Shown here: positions 1 through 9,839 of the stretch, piece by piece
Layout: each line of letters opens with the position of its first letter
How positions within the stretch are numbered: position 1 is the first letter of the stretch
Source of the DNA: Rhodothermales bacterium
Lineage (GTDB): Bacteria; Bacteroidota; Rhodothermia; Rhodothermales; JANQRZ01
Direction of reading: 5' to 3'
Assembly (NCBI GenBank): GCA_039944855.1
Contig: JBDUXZ010000040.1
Span: 1-64,000 of the forward strand
Length of the DNA: 64,000 bases
Notes under the pieces: generated by a model
Told to the model about the DNA's origin: nothing
The model's database searches: none
Seen by the model: only the letters and a program-made list of their open reading frames with translations
Translations under genes and position numbers: made by a program

Positions 1-742
1 CGCCGTCGCCGCCGAACCGGATCGTGCCCGAGAGCGCCTCGACGGTCCCGGCGTTGTCGAAGTCGAGGCTGCTCTGGCTCACCTGGCTGACGTCCGAGCC
101 GCCCGTCTTCTGGAAGAGGCCGTCGTTGTCGAAGGCGTTGCCGCCGTTGAAGATGATGAAGTCGGCGTCGCTCTGGAGGTCGAACGTCCCGCTCGCGGCG
201 TTGACGAAGAGGCTGTTGCCGCCGAGGAAGCGGAGGTTGCCGGTGCCGCTGAGGCTCGTGAGGTTCTGGTTGCGGATCGTCGTGTTGCCCGCGATGTCTT
301 TGATGTTGCTCCCCCCGATGGCGAGCAAGCCGTCATTCGTCAGCGTCGAGCCGCCGCCGATTTGGTTGCTCTGCCAGTCGAGCACGCCGTTGACGTTGAT
401 CGTGCTCGGGTTCCCCAGGGTGAGGTTGCGGTTCACCATCGAGAGGGTCTGGACGTTGAGGCCCGTCGAGCGCCCGAGCACGAGGCTCATGGCCGTGCCG
501 TTGACGTTGAGGTCAACGGTGTAGCTGGCGTCGAGGATGATGCAGGCGTTGAGCCCGGCGCTGGGGACACCGTTGGACCAGTTGGCGGCGTCGCCCCAGT
601 TGCCTCCGGCCGGGTTCGTCCACTCGGTGGCGGGGCTCGGGCACGTCTGGGCGAACGCGCTCGGCGCAAGCATGGTGAACGCTGTGAGGAGCGTGGCGGT
701 CAGGACGGCAACCCTCTGTGCTAGGCGTATGGCGTTGTTCAT
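1..742 (-). CDS. Secreted beta-strand-rich surface protein, N-terminal part
   Basis: The reading frame is open through the left edge, so only the first 247 codons are present. It starts at an ATG at 742 with a clear signal peptide of about 32 residues (hydrophobic core then APSAFAQ). The mature part begins with a W-x-NPAGGNWGDAANWSNGVP motif. This motif is typical of autotransporter-like or parallel beta-helix surface proteins. It is followed by short Asn/Gly/Ser-rich strands (TNDGLLAIGGSNIKD, LSGTGNLRFLGGNS) that look like solenoid rungs. The protein is probably exported and surface-anchored. By analogy with its neighbours it may end in a T9SS sorting domain, but that end is outside the window. 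Substrate and exact role are unknown. Confidence 0.75.
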   Translation of the reverse strand, partial: MNNAIRLAQRVAVLTATLLTAFTMLAPSAFAQTCPSPATEWTNPAGGNWGDAANWSNGVPSAGLNACIILDASYTVDLNVNGTAMSLVLGRSTGLNVQTLSMVNRNLTLGNPSTINVNGVLDWQSNQIGGGSTLTNDGLLAIGGSNIKDIAGNTTIRNQNLTSLSGTGNLRFLGGNSLFVNAASGTFDLQSDADFIIFNGGNAFDNDGLFQKTGGSDVSQVSQSSLDFDNAGTVEALSGTIRFGGDG

Positions 743-912
743 TGTTGCGCTCGAATGGGTACGGGGCTACGTAGTGGACGAGCGGCGCGAGAGTGGGCAG
801 CGATTTCACTCCTCTCTAGCCGTCAACAAACAGGAACGTGAATGCAAGGTGAACCGGCTCACGGGCGTACGAAAAAGCTCGTCACTTGCTCTGTTGAGAA
901 GCTCTCGTTCTT

Positions 913-1060
913 GTCATCCTGAGCTTGTCGAAGGATCTCTCCTGAGCTTGTCGAAGGATCTCTCCTGAGCTTGTCGAAGGATCTCTCCTGAGCTTGTCGA
1001 AGGATCTCTCCTGAGCACCGAGCAGCTCCTCAGAGATCCCTCGGCTGCGCTCGGGATGAC
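913..1060. repeat. 23-bp tandem repeat inside a large inverted repeat
   Basis: Four complete 23-bp units (CCTGAGCTTGTCGAAGGATC + TCT) begin at 918, 941, 964 and 987, with a partial fifth at 1010. The block opens with GTCATCCTGAGC (913) and closes with GCTCGGGATGAC (1060), which is nearly its reverse complement. The whole array can therefore fold as a hairpin with an expanded left arm. A related single-copy element lies at 51006-51126. The core resembles a palindromic intergenic repeat seen in many bacterial genomes. Here one arm has been amplified. Confidence 0.85.
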
Positions 1061-1206
1061 ACGAAGGGTCGCTGTGCTGAGCTTCTCAACAGAGCACTCG
1101 TCACTCAGCCCGCTACTGCCCTGTCGCCCACGACGGGGGAAGCGTGGCACCCGCGCTGGCGCGCTCTGGCTCGGGTCTCGGGTGTGGCCCCGTGCCGCCA
1201 TTACGC

Positions 1207-1246
1207 ACCGCGGCCCCGACCGGAAGAGTCCAGTCGGGGCCGCGGT
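1207..1246. terminator. Hairpin downstream of nuclease gene
   Basis: A perfect 14-bp GC-rich stem (1207-1220 with 1233-1246) encloses a 12-nt loop, 22 bases after the stop codon of the minus-strand nuclease gene. No T-run follows on the minus strand, so it may stabilise the 3' end as much as terminate. Comparable hairpins lie after several other long genes here. Confidence 0.7.
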
Positions 1247-1267
1247 TGAAGCGCAGAGCGCATCGAG

Positions 1268-4200
1268 CTAGCGGACGACCGTGAGCCGTTGCGTCGCGAC
1301 GAACCCGCCGTCCGTCGTCATCCGCACGACGTAGACCCCGCTCGCCAGTGCGGTGGCGTCGAGGACCGTCTCGTGGCGGCCCGCCTCCACCGCGCCGTCG
1401 AGGAGCACAGCCACCGAGCGGCCGAGCACGTCGTAGACCACAACGCGGACGGACGCCGCTTCCGGTACGTCGACGCCGAGCGTCGCCCGTGAAGAGAACG
1501 GGTTCGGATAGGCCGGGGCGAGGGCGAACGCGGTCGGCACCGCCGCCGCGCGTGCTGCCGCGTCTTCCTGTTCTGCCGCTGCGACCATCGCCGCGAAGTC
1601 GCGCGTGACCGAGCCGTCGTCGCCCGTCCCGCGCGCGGCTGCGCACTGGCTCTGGGCGAAGGGGTGGAGCCGCCCCGCGTAGAGCCCGCAGTACGTCTGC
1701 GCCTGCGCCGGGTCGACGTGGAAGAACCCGTAGACGACGCCGCCCGAGAGGTACACGAGCGACGTGATGATGTCCGGCTGGATCGCCGGGATCGGCGTCC
1801 CGTCGGCGAGGGCCTCGCGGTCGAGCACGGCGAGGCCAGAGTACCCGTCGCGGAGGGTGCCGTCGGCGAAGGCGATGTCGGCACCGGAGGCCGAGGCCCC
1901 GAACGTCAGCGTCTCGCCGGGGGCGAGCATGCCGGCGGCGGGGAGGCCGAGGTACGACGCCGAGCCGAACGCACCGACGACGCAATCCACCTCGGCGAAG
2001 TCGACCGCCGCGTCGCCGACGTTCTGGATCTCGATGAACTCCTGGTCGCTCGGAGCGGCACGGAAGTCCGAGACCACGAGCGCCGTCGGGCACGAGCGAT
2101 CCTGCTGCGGGCTCCCGAGATCCTCGGGGCCGCGCGGGAGGATCTGGTAGCCGCCGTCGAGCGGGAGCCCGTCGGTGTCGAACTGCGTGAAGATGCCGAC
2201 GAGGTCGAACGGAGCGGGCGGCGCGTCGGCCCCGGTGATGCCCGTCTCGTTGTCGATCCGCATGGTGAGCGGCTCGGGCGAGGAACCGTCCTCGATCGGG
2301 ACGTCGCCGCTGTCACCGGCCGGCGGGAAATCGCCCGGCGTGACGCCGTTGATCCGGATCAGCTCGTTCTCAAACGACTCGGGGTTCGCCTGAAGCTCGG
2401 CGATCGTCGCCACGAGCGGGTCGACCGCAGCCGGGCCTTCGTCCATGACGGCGACGGGCTGGAGCTGGGTCTTGCCGTTGAACTGCTCGACGACGCCGAG
2501 GACGGTGTAGCGCGTGCCCGCCGCGAACGGCGTGAACGTGTCGCCGCCGCGGAAGAGGCTGAGCCCGCCCGTCGCGTCCTGGATATAGACCTCCAGGTTG
2601 TTCGTCGAGAACGTGCCGGTGTCGGCCGTGCCGACGCCGTTGACGCGGGCACCGTAGCCGAGGTAGTTCAGCACGCCGTCGTCGTCGCGGTCGTTGAGCG
2701 TCGCGATCGGCGTGGTGCCGGCGAAGAAGCCCTGGGTCGGGCTCGTGTTGCTGGCCTCGCCGACGGCAGCGAAGAACGCGTACTCGACGCGGTCCCCGTC
2801 GCCGTACGCGGAGGCCGGGATCTGCGCGCTATAGGCGATGCCGCCCAAGCTCGTGGCGTCTACGGCGATCTCGGCGCCGCCGTTGACACGGTAGCGGAGC
2901 TGGACCGCCGTGGGCTCGCCCGGCGTGATGACGTCGGCCGTCACGGTCGCGGCTTCGTCGGCGGCCGGGACGAGGGGCACGCGCTGCACGTTCGCCACCG
3001 TCACGCCCGTCGCGAAGGCGCGCCGCGCGAGCGTCGGGTCGATGACGAAGGGGTTGACCTTCTCGTCCTGCAACTCCGCCACGGCGCACGTCCGCTCGTA
3101 CTCGGTCTGGTCCGTCGGATCGATGTCGTTCCAGTTCAGGATCGCGCCGAGTTGGGTGTTGAGGAACGCCTGCTCGCTGGGGTCGCTGACGAGGGCCTGG
3201 TAGATGGCCGCGACGTAGAACACGGCGCGGGCGGCGTTGCCCTCGTGCTCCTCACGCGGCTCGAAGCGGCGGTCCCCGAAGGGCAGGTCGATGCCCGGGC
3301 TCGCCTCGAAATTAGCCTCGGCGTAGCCGTCGATGTTGGACGTCGGCATCGTGCTCTGGCTGGTCGCGTTGATGTACCAGCGGTCGGTCTCGGCGTCGGG
3401 GATCTCGGCGAAGGGGTAGTTATTCCGGGCCGAGTTGACGTTCGAACGCGCGGGGAAGAGGTGGTGGAGGTCGGTCCGCGCGCCGGGCTCGTCGTTGGCG
3501 ATCCCGATCGACTGCGGCCAGGTGTGCTCGGCGTTGAAGCCGGCGTTCTGGGCGGCGTTGCGGGCCGTGTTCAGGTCCTGCGGAATGCCGGTCGCCGTAA
3601 AGCCGGAGTAGACCCCTTCGAGCGTGCCGTCCATGTTGTCGATGAAGGCGTACATGAAGTCGCGCGCGATGCCGTAGTTGGCCGGCATGTTCGCCGGGTT
3701 CGGCTTGTAGGCCGCGATGAGCGCGTCGATGAGTGCCTGCCCGGAGAGGCCCGGGAAGAGCGTCTGCGGCATGTACGTCGGCGACGTGCACTCGGCGATG
3801 TCGCTCGGCGGCGGCGGCGGCGCGTCGCAGCCTTCGAAGATGGAGCCATCGACGAGGGTGCCGGGCGAGAACGAGGCCCCGCCTGCGCCCAGCGCCGAGG
3901 CGTGCTGCACGAAGTTGCCGGTGATGTCGGGGTCGCGCGTGAGCGACTGGTCGTTGCCGCCTTCGCCGCCATACGTCACTTCGGCGATGACGGCCCCGAA
4001 GGCGTCCGCGAGCGTCACCGTGTCGCCGCCGTTGTTGAGGCCGAGCCCGCCGGCCGTCTGCACCGTCATCCCGCCGAAGATGCCCATCGGGCTACCCCCG
4101 CCGAAGACGACGGCGCCGCACTGCGCGGCGAGGACCGTCCCGTCTGGGAACGTGTGGCGCACGCCGACGGCGTCGCTGAGCGTCCAGCCAGAGATGTCGA

Positions 4201-5722
4201 CGGGAGCATCGGTCCGGTTGACGAGCTCGACGAACTCATCCTCCGTGCCGTCACGCGTGCCGTCGCCGTTGGCGTCGCCGGCGAGGTCACCCGCCGGATC
4301 GGCGAGGAACTCGTTGATGACGACCGCGGCCGGCGGTGGCGGCGCGGAGCACCCGGCGAAGGCGGTGCCATCGACCTGCGTGCCGGGCGAGAAGAGCGCG
4401 CCGCCGGACCCGGTCGCGGTGCTGTGCTGCACGAAGTCGCCCGTAACGTCGGGGTCGCGCGTGAGCGACTGGTCGCTGCCGCCCTCGGCGCCAAAGGCCA
4501 CCTCCGCCACCGTCATTCCGAAGGCATCGGCGAGCGTCACCGTGTCGCCGCCGTTGTTGAGACCGAGGAAGCCGGCGCTCGCCGTCTGCACGACGGTAAA
4601 GCCGAAGTCGCCGGACGGCGAGCCGCCGCCGAAGACGACGGCGCCGCACTGGGCTTCGACGACGGTGCCCGCCGCGAACGTGTGGCGCACACCGACGGCG
4701 TCGCTGAGCGTCCAGCCCGAGATGTCGATCGGCTCGTCGGTCGGGTTGAGGATCTCCACGAACTCGTCGGCCGATCCGTCGCGCACGCCGTCGCCGTTGG
4801 CGTCGCCGCTGAGGTCGCCCGCCGGGTCGGCGAGGAACTCGTTGATGACGAGGCCGGCCATCGGCATGTCGGGCTCGTCGCAGGCGTCACCGATGCCGTC
4901 GCCGTCGCCGTCGGCCTGGTCCGGGTTCGGGTCGTTGGGGCAGTTGTCCTCAACGTCGGGCACGCCGTCGCCGTCGCTGTCCGTGTCGCCGTCGCCCATG
5001 GTTCCCGTGACGGTCACGTCGTCGATCGCGATGTCCTCATCGCCGGAGTCGAGGCTGAACTCGATGCGGAGGTCGAGCGTCGAGCCCGCCCCGGCAATCG
5101 CCGCGGAGAACTCAGCGAAGGCGGACGTGATCTCCGCCCCCTCCCCGGTGCCGTCGAGATTGGTGTCGACGAACGGGGCCGAGTTGAAGGTGTTGCCGTT
5201 GTTCTCGATCCCGAACACCTGCACGAAGGTGCCGCCGTCGATGGAGGCGAACACGCGGACGTAATCGGGCTCGTCCCAATCCTCGTTCGTGCCGTCGTCG
5301 TCCTCGGCGAAGCGCGCGGAGAACGTGAGGTCCGTCAGCCCCGCAATGTCGATGCCGCTAAAGACGAGTGAGACCGGCAGCGTCGCGCCCTCGCCGTCGA
5401 TGTCCTGAGCGGCGAAATAGGAAGCGCCGTTGAAGCCTGTCACAACGTACGAGGTCGCGATGCCGGACCCATCGGTGCGCGTAAAGAAGTCGGTGCCGCC
5501 GTCGGAGAACTCAGCCGTGGAGGGCGTATACGTGACGTCGGCGTCCTCGAAGTCCTCGAAGAGGGCGGACGTCGTCAGCGCATTCGACGGAGGCGTCGGC
5601 GTGCCCGGCCAGAGTCCCTGCGCGCTCGCCCACGTCGGCAGCGCCCCGACGAGGAACAGGCTCAGAAGCAGCGCGCAAACGGTAAGGCGTGTAAGGGGAG
5701 CGGAGGCAGGGGTGCGGCGCAT
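1268..5722 (-). CDS. Secreted endonuclease I with lamin-tail domains, T9SS-sorted
   Basis: This 1484-residue multidomain exoprotein starts with a signal peptide (cleavage near TWASAQ, residue 35). In order it shows: a jelly-roll-like region; thrombospondin type 3-like Asp-rich calcium repeats (about 245-285); two lamin-tail domains (VINEFLADPAG at about 290 and 467); and an endonuclease I domain (about 655-880) with NAEHTWPQS and DLHHLFPARSNVNSARNN, the family's catalytic and metal-binding motif. Next come an OB-like or Ig-like segment, another lamin-tail-like segment, and a C-terminal T9SS sorting domain from AYPNPF (about 1402). The likely role is extracellular degradation of DNA, held at the cell surface. 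Calcium or magnesium dependence is expected from the family. It is transcribed alone and is followed by a hairpin at 1207-1246. Confidence 0.9.
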   Translation of the reverse strand: MRRTPASAPLTRLTVCALLLSLFLVGALPTWASAQGLWPGTPTPPSNALTTSALFEDFEDADVTYTPSTAEFSDGGTDFFTRTDGSGIATSYVVTGFNGASYFAAQDIDGEGATLPVSLVFSGIDIAGLTDLTFSARFAEDDDGTNEDWDEPDYVRVFASIDGGTFVQVFGIENNGNTFNSAPFVDTNLDGTGEGAEITSAFAEFSAAIAGAGSTLDLRIEFSLDSGDEDIAIDDVTVTGTMGDGDTDSDGDGVPDVEDNCPNDPNPDQADGDGDGIGDACDEPDMPMAGLVINEFLADPAGDLSGDANGDGVRDGSADEFVEILNPTDEPIDISGWTLSDAVGVRHTFAAGTVVEAQCGAVVFGGGSPSGDFGFTVVQTASAGFLGLNNGGDTVTLADAFGMTVAEVAFGAEGGSDQSLTRDPDVTGDFVQHSTATGSGGALFSPGTQVDGTAFAGCSAPPPPAAVVINEFLADPAGDLAGDANGDGTRDGTEDEFVELVNRTDAPVDISGWTLSDAVGVRHTFPDGTVLAAQCGAVVFGGGSPMGIFGGMTVQTAGGLGLNNGGDTVTLADAFGAVIAEVTYGGEGGNDQSLTRDPDITGNFVQHASALGAGGASFSPGTLVDGSIFEGCDAPPPPPSDIAECTSPTYMPQTLFPGLSGQALIDALIAAYKPNPANMPANYGIARDFMYAFIDNMDGTLEGVYSGFTATGIPQDLNTARNAAQNAGFNAEHTWPQSIGIANDEPGARTDLHHLFPARSNVNSARNNYPFAEIPDAETDRWYINATSQSTMPTSNIDGYAEANFEASPGIDLPFGDRRFEPREEHEGNAARAVFYVAAIYQALVSDPSEQAFLNTQLGAILNWNDIDPTDQTEYERTCAVAELQDEKVNPFVIDPTLARRAFATGVTVANVQRVPLVPAADEAATVTADVITPGEPTAVQLRYRVNGGAEIAVDATSLGGIAYSAQIPASAYGDGDRVEYAFFAAVGEASNTSPTQGFFAGTTPIATLNDRDDDGVLNYLGYGARVNGVGTADTGTFSTNNLEVYIQDATGGLSLFRGGDTFTPFAAGTRYTVLGVVEQFNGKTQLQPVAVMDEGPAAVDPLVATIAELQANPESFENELIRINGVTPGDFPPAGDSGDVPIEDGSSPEPLTMRIDNETGITGADAPPAPFDLVGIFTQFDTDGLPLDGGYQILPRGPEDLGSPQQDRSCPTALVVSDFRAAPSDQEFIEIQNVGDAAVDFAEVDCVVGAFGSASYLGLPAAGMLAPGETLTFGASASGADIAFADGTLRDGYSGLAVLDREALADGTPIPAIQPDIITSLVYLSGGVVYGFFHVDPAQAQTYCGLYAGRLHPFAQSQCAAARGTGDDGSVTRDFAAMVAAAEQEDAAARAAAVPTAFALAPAYPNPFSSRATLGVDVPEAASVRVVVYDVLGRSVAVLLDGAVEAGRHETVLDATALASGVYVVRMTTDGGFVATQRLTVVR

Positions 5723-5972
5723 AAGAGGGGTCGAATCGGGCCCCGCGAGTCCGTCGGATAGAGGGATGCGGGACGAGGTGGAACGGGGGTCGGAAGCCAG
5801 AAGCGGGCTGCAGCTTTAGCGAGCAGAGAGTCCGAAACCTAGCATCCTATCTCACCAAAGACAACCACCTTCCGCGCTCCACGTCCCGCCTTCCGGCCTC
5901 TACCCTACCGGGCCGACCGTAGCCCGTCGGCCGATAGCGGCTCCCGCTGATGGACTGCAGGCCGCTCCTCCG

Positions 5973-5990
5973 CTAAAACGGCCGTTTTAG
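5973..5990. repeat. Perfect 18-bp palindrome
   Basis: CTAAAACGGCCGTTTTAG is a perfect dyad in intergenic DNA, about 250 bp upstream of the nuclease gene start. It could be an operator for a dimeric regulator or a degenerate mobile palindrome. Its A/T flanks stand out against the GC-rich surroundings. No second copy was noticed. Confidence 0.5.
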
Positions 5991-6192
5991 AGAAGTAGGA
6001 CTATCCTCGCTGCGCTCCCGCCGTCGGAATGTGCACCCGTCGGCTCATCCAAAGCGCGCCGGACCTCGTCGGCCATACGCGCCGGACGCAAGCCTCCGGG
6101 CGCTCCATCGGCCCACTCTCCGGCAACCGAACCCGCCTCGACATAGGTCGGGCGTAGCTCACGCGGTAAGCTTCCCGTTCGTACCAAACGAA

Positions 6193-6230
6193 GCGGGCCC
6201 TCCCGCCTCCGAGGAGACGAGAGGGCCCGC
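6193..6230. terminator. Hairpin downstream of beta-helix gene
   Basis: A perfect 10-bp stem (GCGGGCCCTC at 6193-6202, GAGGGCCCGC at 6221-6230) with an 18-nt loop lies 22 bases after the stop of the minus-strand beta-helix gene. Confidence 0.65.
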
Positions 6231-6251
6231 GCTCTTCCCGCGTTGGGATGC

Positions 6252-9200
6252 TCAGCGCGTGACCGAGATGCGCTGCGTCGCCTGCACGCTCTCGCCAGCG
6301 AAGCGGACGAAGTAGAGCCCGCTCGCGAGGCCCGCCGCGTCGATGCGCACGTCCTGCACCTGGCCGCCGGCGGAGGTGCCGCTGTAGAGCACCCGCACCC
6401 GCTGGCCCATTACGTTGTAGAGCGTGACCTCGACGTGCTGCGCCTCCGCGACGCCGAAGCGCAGTGTGGCAGCGTCACGGAACGGGTTCGGATACGCCTG
6501 CTCCAGCACGAAGCCGCCGGGCATCGCGGCATCGCTCGGGTCGCCGTTCTCCCCGCCCGGCCCGTCCTCACTCGCGACGGGCGTAGCGTTCAGCTCGAAG
6601 GCGCCGATGTCCGCCGTGCCTGCCTCGCGCAGGAACCCACGCTGGTCGGTCGCGAGCGTGGCGAAGCCCGCGTCGATGGCGGGACTGCCGTCGAGCAGGG
6701 CGTGCGTCTCGGTGGAGCCGCCGTTGTCGGCAAGTGGCCCGAGTTGCGCGTCCTGCCCGGTGATGGTGTTGTCCGTCGCGCCCTCGATCGTACAGCTTGA
6801 CGCGTCCTCGACGAGGTTGAAATCACCGGAGTTCAGCGTGCCCACGCAGTCGGGGCCCGTCGGCGCGGCGTTGTCGGCGAGGATCGTGTTGAGGAACGCC
6901 AGGCTCCCCTCCTCTCCGTTCGCGGCCCCGCCGCCGGCACTCGTGGCCGTGTTCGACGCGACGGTGACGCTGTTGAGCGTCGTCGTGCCGCCCGTCGTCC
7001 AGACGCCGCCTCCGATGTCGCCGGTGTTGCCGGAAACCGTGCTGTTGATGACGTCGAGCGTGCCGCCCTCGGAGAAGAGGCCGCCGCCGCCGTCCGTGGA
7101 GGTGTTCGCCGAGACCGTGCTCCGCTCGACGATGATGGCTCCACCGATGCCGTCGTTGTGGATGCCGCCGGTCACGGGGGCGCTGTTGCCCGCGACGGTC
7201 GTGGCGCGGACGATCAGCGTGCCGGCCGCCGAGTTCCACAGCCCGCCGCCTTCGCCGCCGGCCACGTTGTCCATCACCATGCTGCTGTCGACGACCGCGG
7301 TGCCGGTCCCGCCGATGTGCAGGCCGCCGCCGTTGCCGGGCGCCGTGCCGACGGTGTTGCCGCTGAGCGTGACGCGGAAGAGCGTGAGCTGATTCCCGGC
7401 GTTGTCCTCGATCCCGCCGCCGGCGCGGTTCGCCGTGTTGCCGGTGACGACCGAGCCCGTGATATCCATCGTGCCGGTCTGGTTGTTGAAGATGCCGCCG
7501 CCGGAGCCGCTCGCGCCCGTCGCCGCGTTGCCGGTGAAGGTGGCGTCGGCGACGATGACTTTGCCGCCTTCGTTGTAGAGCCCGCCGCCGCCCTGGTCCG
7601 CCGCGGCGCCCGTCGCCGTGTTCGTGTCGAACGCGGTGCCGGTGACGAAGAGACCGCCCTGGTCGGCGTTCCAGAACCCGCCGCCTTCGACGGCCGTGTT
7701 GCCGCTGACGGTGCCGCCGGTTACGGTCGCCGTCCCGGTCCCGCCGATGTGGAGTCCGCCGCCGTTGCCGGGAGCCGTGCCCGCATCGTTGCCGTCGAAG
7801 TCGACGTCGTCGAGCGTGAGTTCGGCCGAGGCGACCTCGACCCCGCCGCCGGCGCGGTTCGACGTGTTGTCGGAGATCTCACCGCCGGATACGCTGAACG
7901 TGCCGCCGTTCGCGAGGATGCCGCCGCCGGAGCCGGCCGTGCCGGTCGCGGCGTTGCCGGTGATCGCGGCGTCGGTGACGGTGATGCTGCCGGCCTGGCT
8001 GTACAGGCCGCCGCCGCCCTGGTCGGCGTCGTTGCCAGTCGCCACGTTGTCGGCCACCTCGGTCCCATCGACGGAGAGCGAGCCGGACGCCCACAGCCCG
8101 CCGCCTTCGACGGCGGTGTTACTGGAGAACTCGCCGCCGCTGACGCTGACGGTGCCGCCCCCACTGTGGAGGCCGCCGCCGTTGCCGGGCGCGGTCCCCG
8201 CGTCGTTGCCGGAGACGGTCACGCCGGTCACGGTCACGTCGCCGCCAGCATCTTCGATCCCGCCGCCGGCGCGGTTCGACGTGTTGCCGGTGATCGAGCC
8301 GCCGGAGACGGTCAGCGTGCCGCCGTTGTTGAAGATGCCACCGCCGGAGCCGGCGGCGCCCGTCGCCACGTTGCCGCTGATGGTCGCGTCCGAGACCGTC
8401 AGCGTGCCGCCCTGGTTGAAGAGCGCCCCGCCGCCGTTGTCGGCTGCGTCGCCCGTCGCGATGTTGTCGGCGATGTCCGTTCCGCTCACGTCGAGCGAGC
8501 CGCTCGCCCACAGGCCGCCGCCTTCGACGGCCGTGTTGCCGGTGACCGTGCCGCCGCTGACCACGACCTCGCCGCCGCCGGAGTGGAATCCGCCGCCGTT
8601 GCCCGGAGCCGCCACGTCGATGGAGTTGCCGTTCAGCGTCACGTCCGTCAGCGTCACGTCAAGGTCATCGTCGTCGTCGCCGAAGTCCTCGATGCCGCCG
8701 CCGGCGCGGTTCGCCGTGTTGTTCGAGATCGTCGCGCCCGTGATGTCGAGCGTGCCGCCGAAGTTGAACACGCCGCCGCCGGAGCCGCTCGTGCCCGTCG
8801 CGCTGTTTCCGGTGATGAGGACGTTGCCGGTGATGACCGTCGAGCCCGCGCCCCAGACGCCGCCGCCGCCCATGCCGGCGTCGTTGCCCTGGGCTTCGTT
8901 GCCGCTGATGGTGGAGGTGCCTGCCGTCGACGTGGTGATGACGATGGCGGTGTTGCCGGCCCCGTGGATGCCGCCACCGTTGATCCCGGCGACGCTGTCG
9001 AGCACGTCGATGTCGGTGAACGTCGCGGCGCTGCCGGCCTTGAGGTCCACGGCACCGCCGGCGTCGGGAGCGGAGGAGCCGCCCTCGCCGGAATCGCCGT
9101 TCGCGAGCACGAGCGACGTGAAGGCGACATCGGTGTCCGCGCTGACGTCGAAGATGCGGCTGGTGCCCTCCGCATCGACCGTGATGCGGGTGACCGGCGA

Positions 9201-9533
9201 AGTGCCGCCGTCGATCGTCACGGCTTCGGTGAGGGTGAGCTCTCCCATCGCCAACGCGACCGTGCCGTCGAGCAAGAGGGCCGAGAACGTGATCGTGTCG
9301 CCCCCCGCTTCGCCGGCCGCGCAGCCGTCGACGGCGGCGTTCGTGTTCGCGGCCCGCACGGCCTCGCGGAGCGAGCAATCGCCGTCGGTGTTGTCCTCGT
9401 CGTCGAGGGTGTTGACGGTGATCGTCGCCGCGAGCGCCGCGGGAGTGAAGAGGAAGGCGAGGAGGAGGGCGAGGGATCTCAGGAGGCGCCTCGATGAGAA
9501 GCCGTGAGCGAGAAGAGCGGTAGCGGTAGCCAT
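6252..9533 (-). CDS. CSLREA-type parallel beta-helix surface protein, T9SS-sorted
   Basis: The protein has 1093 residues. I start it at the ATG at 9533, which gives a good signal peptide ([17 protein letters not shown]). The longer upstream frame adds a non-hydrophobic leader and is less likely. Residues about 35-60 carry [19 protein letters not shown], the CSLREA motif found at the N-terminus of secreted right-handed beta-helix proteins. Residues about 130-900 are pectate-lyase-like rungs rich in GGG and NTA, organised as a higher-order repeat of about 140 residues that begins each time with NRAGGG. A choice-of-anchor-like region ([21 protein letters not shown]) precedes a short linker and a T9SS sorting domain ([15 protein letters not shown] to the end). 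The expected location is the cell surface, in adhesion or polysaccharide binding. No catalytic residues can be assigned. Confidence 0.88.
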   Translation of the reverse strand: MATATALLAHGFSSRRLLRSLALLLAFLFTPAALAATITVNTLDDEDNTDGDCSLREAVRAANTNAAVDGCAAGEAGGDTITFSALLLDGTVALAMGELTLTEAVTIDGGTSPVTRITVDAEGTSRIFDVSADTDVAFTSLVLANGDSGEGGSSAPDAGGAVDLKAGSAATFTDIDVLDSVAGINGGGIHGAGNTAIVITTSTAGTSTISGNEAQGNDAGMGGGGVWGAGSTVITGNVLITGNSATGTSGSGGGVFNFGGTLDITGATISNNTANRAGGGIEDFGDDDDDLDVTLTDVTLNGNSIDVAAPGNGGGFHSGGGEVVVSGGTVTGNTAVEGGGLWASGSLDVSGTDIADNIATGDAADNGGGALFNQGGTLTVSDATISGNVATGAAGSGGGIFNNGGTLTVSGGSITGNTSNRAGGGIEDAGGDVTVTGVTVSGNDAGTAPGNGGGLHSGGGTVSVSGGEFSSNTAVEGGGLWASGSLSVDGTEVADNVATGNDADQGGGGLYSQAGSITVTDAAITGNAATGTAGSGGGILANGGTFSVSGGEISDNTSNRAGGGVEVASAELTLDDVDFDGNDAGTAPGNGGGLHIGGTGTATVTGGTVSGNTAVEGGGFWNADQGGLFVTGTAFDTNTATGAAADQGGGGLYNEGGKVIVADATFTGNAATGASGSGGGIFNNQTGTMDITGSVVTGNTANRAGGGIEDNAGNQLTLFRVTLSGNTVGTAPGNGGGLHIGGTGTAVVDSSMVMDNVAGGEGGGLWNSAAGTLIVRATTVAGNSAPVTGGIHNDGIGGAIIVERSTVSANTSTDGGGGLFSEGGTLDVINSTVSGNTGDIGGGVWTTGGTTTLNSVTVASNTATSAGGGAANGEEGSLAFLNTILADNAAPTGPDCVGTLNSGDFNLVEDASSCTIEGATDNTITGQDAQLGPLADNGGSTETHALLDGSPAIDAGFATLATDQRGFLREAGTADIGAFELNATPVASEDGPGGENGDPSDAAMPGGFVLEQAYPNPFRDAATLRFGVAEAQHVEVTLYNVMGQRVRVLYSGTSAGGQVQDVRIDAAGLASGLYFVRFAGESVQATQRISVTR

Positions 9534-9839
9534 GATGGAGAGGAGTTGGACCCGTTCAGCCGGAGCCTCTGCGCTTCGGCCGACCTTTCGGAAGCGGGTG
9601 CGTTCGTAGAGAATTGCGGAGAGACGTGCCCTGCAAAAACAGCAGGATCGCCGTTGGAGAGGCTCTAAAATCAAGCTACTAGGACCGGGCTCCACCGCCC
9701 TACTCACTCGCTGTCCACCCTGTGCCCACTTCGCGTTCACCGGTCACACCCGCTCCTCTCGCGCAGGCCCTTGCGGAAACCGAACCGCTCGCCACTCCGT
9801 GGTAGCGGAGCCGCTCCCCTCCCGCCCCGCCCCGCTCCC

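Larger units (their letters stand above)
743..1267. other. Intergenic stretch with repeat hairpin and terminator
   Basis: About 525 bases lie between the start of the leftmost surface protein and the stop of the nuclease gene. The stretch contains the upstream region of the leftmost gene (743 to about 900), a tandem-repeat hairpin (913-1060) and a strong terminator-like hairpin (1207-1246). I see no convincing coding sequence or RNA gene. Confidence 0.6.
5723..6251. other. Intergenic stretch with perfect palindrome
   Basis: About 530 bases lie between two T9SS-cargo genes. The stretch must carry the promoter of the nuclease gene (reading left from 5722) and the 3' end of the beta-helix gene. 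I see a perfect 18-bp palindrome at 5973-5990 and a terminator-like hairpin at 6193-6230. The short open frames have no recognisable features, so no gene is called. Confidence 0.55.

Noticed and set aside
913-1060. Reading the 23-bp tandem array as a CRISPR array
   Set aside because: Units are directly adjacent with no spacers, and there are no cas genes.
1664-5371. Very long open frame on the strand opposite to the nuclease gene
   Set aside because: In GC-rich genes the antisense strand is often stop-free. The predicted protein is Arg/Asp/Val-rich low complexity, with no signal peptide or domain, while the minus-strand frame has clear domains.
7158-9497. Long plus-strand frames across the beta-helix gene
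   Set aside because: The encoded sequences are Ala/Val/Asp/Gly or Pro/Ser/Val-rich without motifs. They mirror the repeat structure of the real gene on the other strand.
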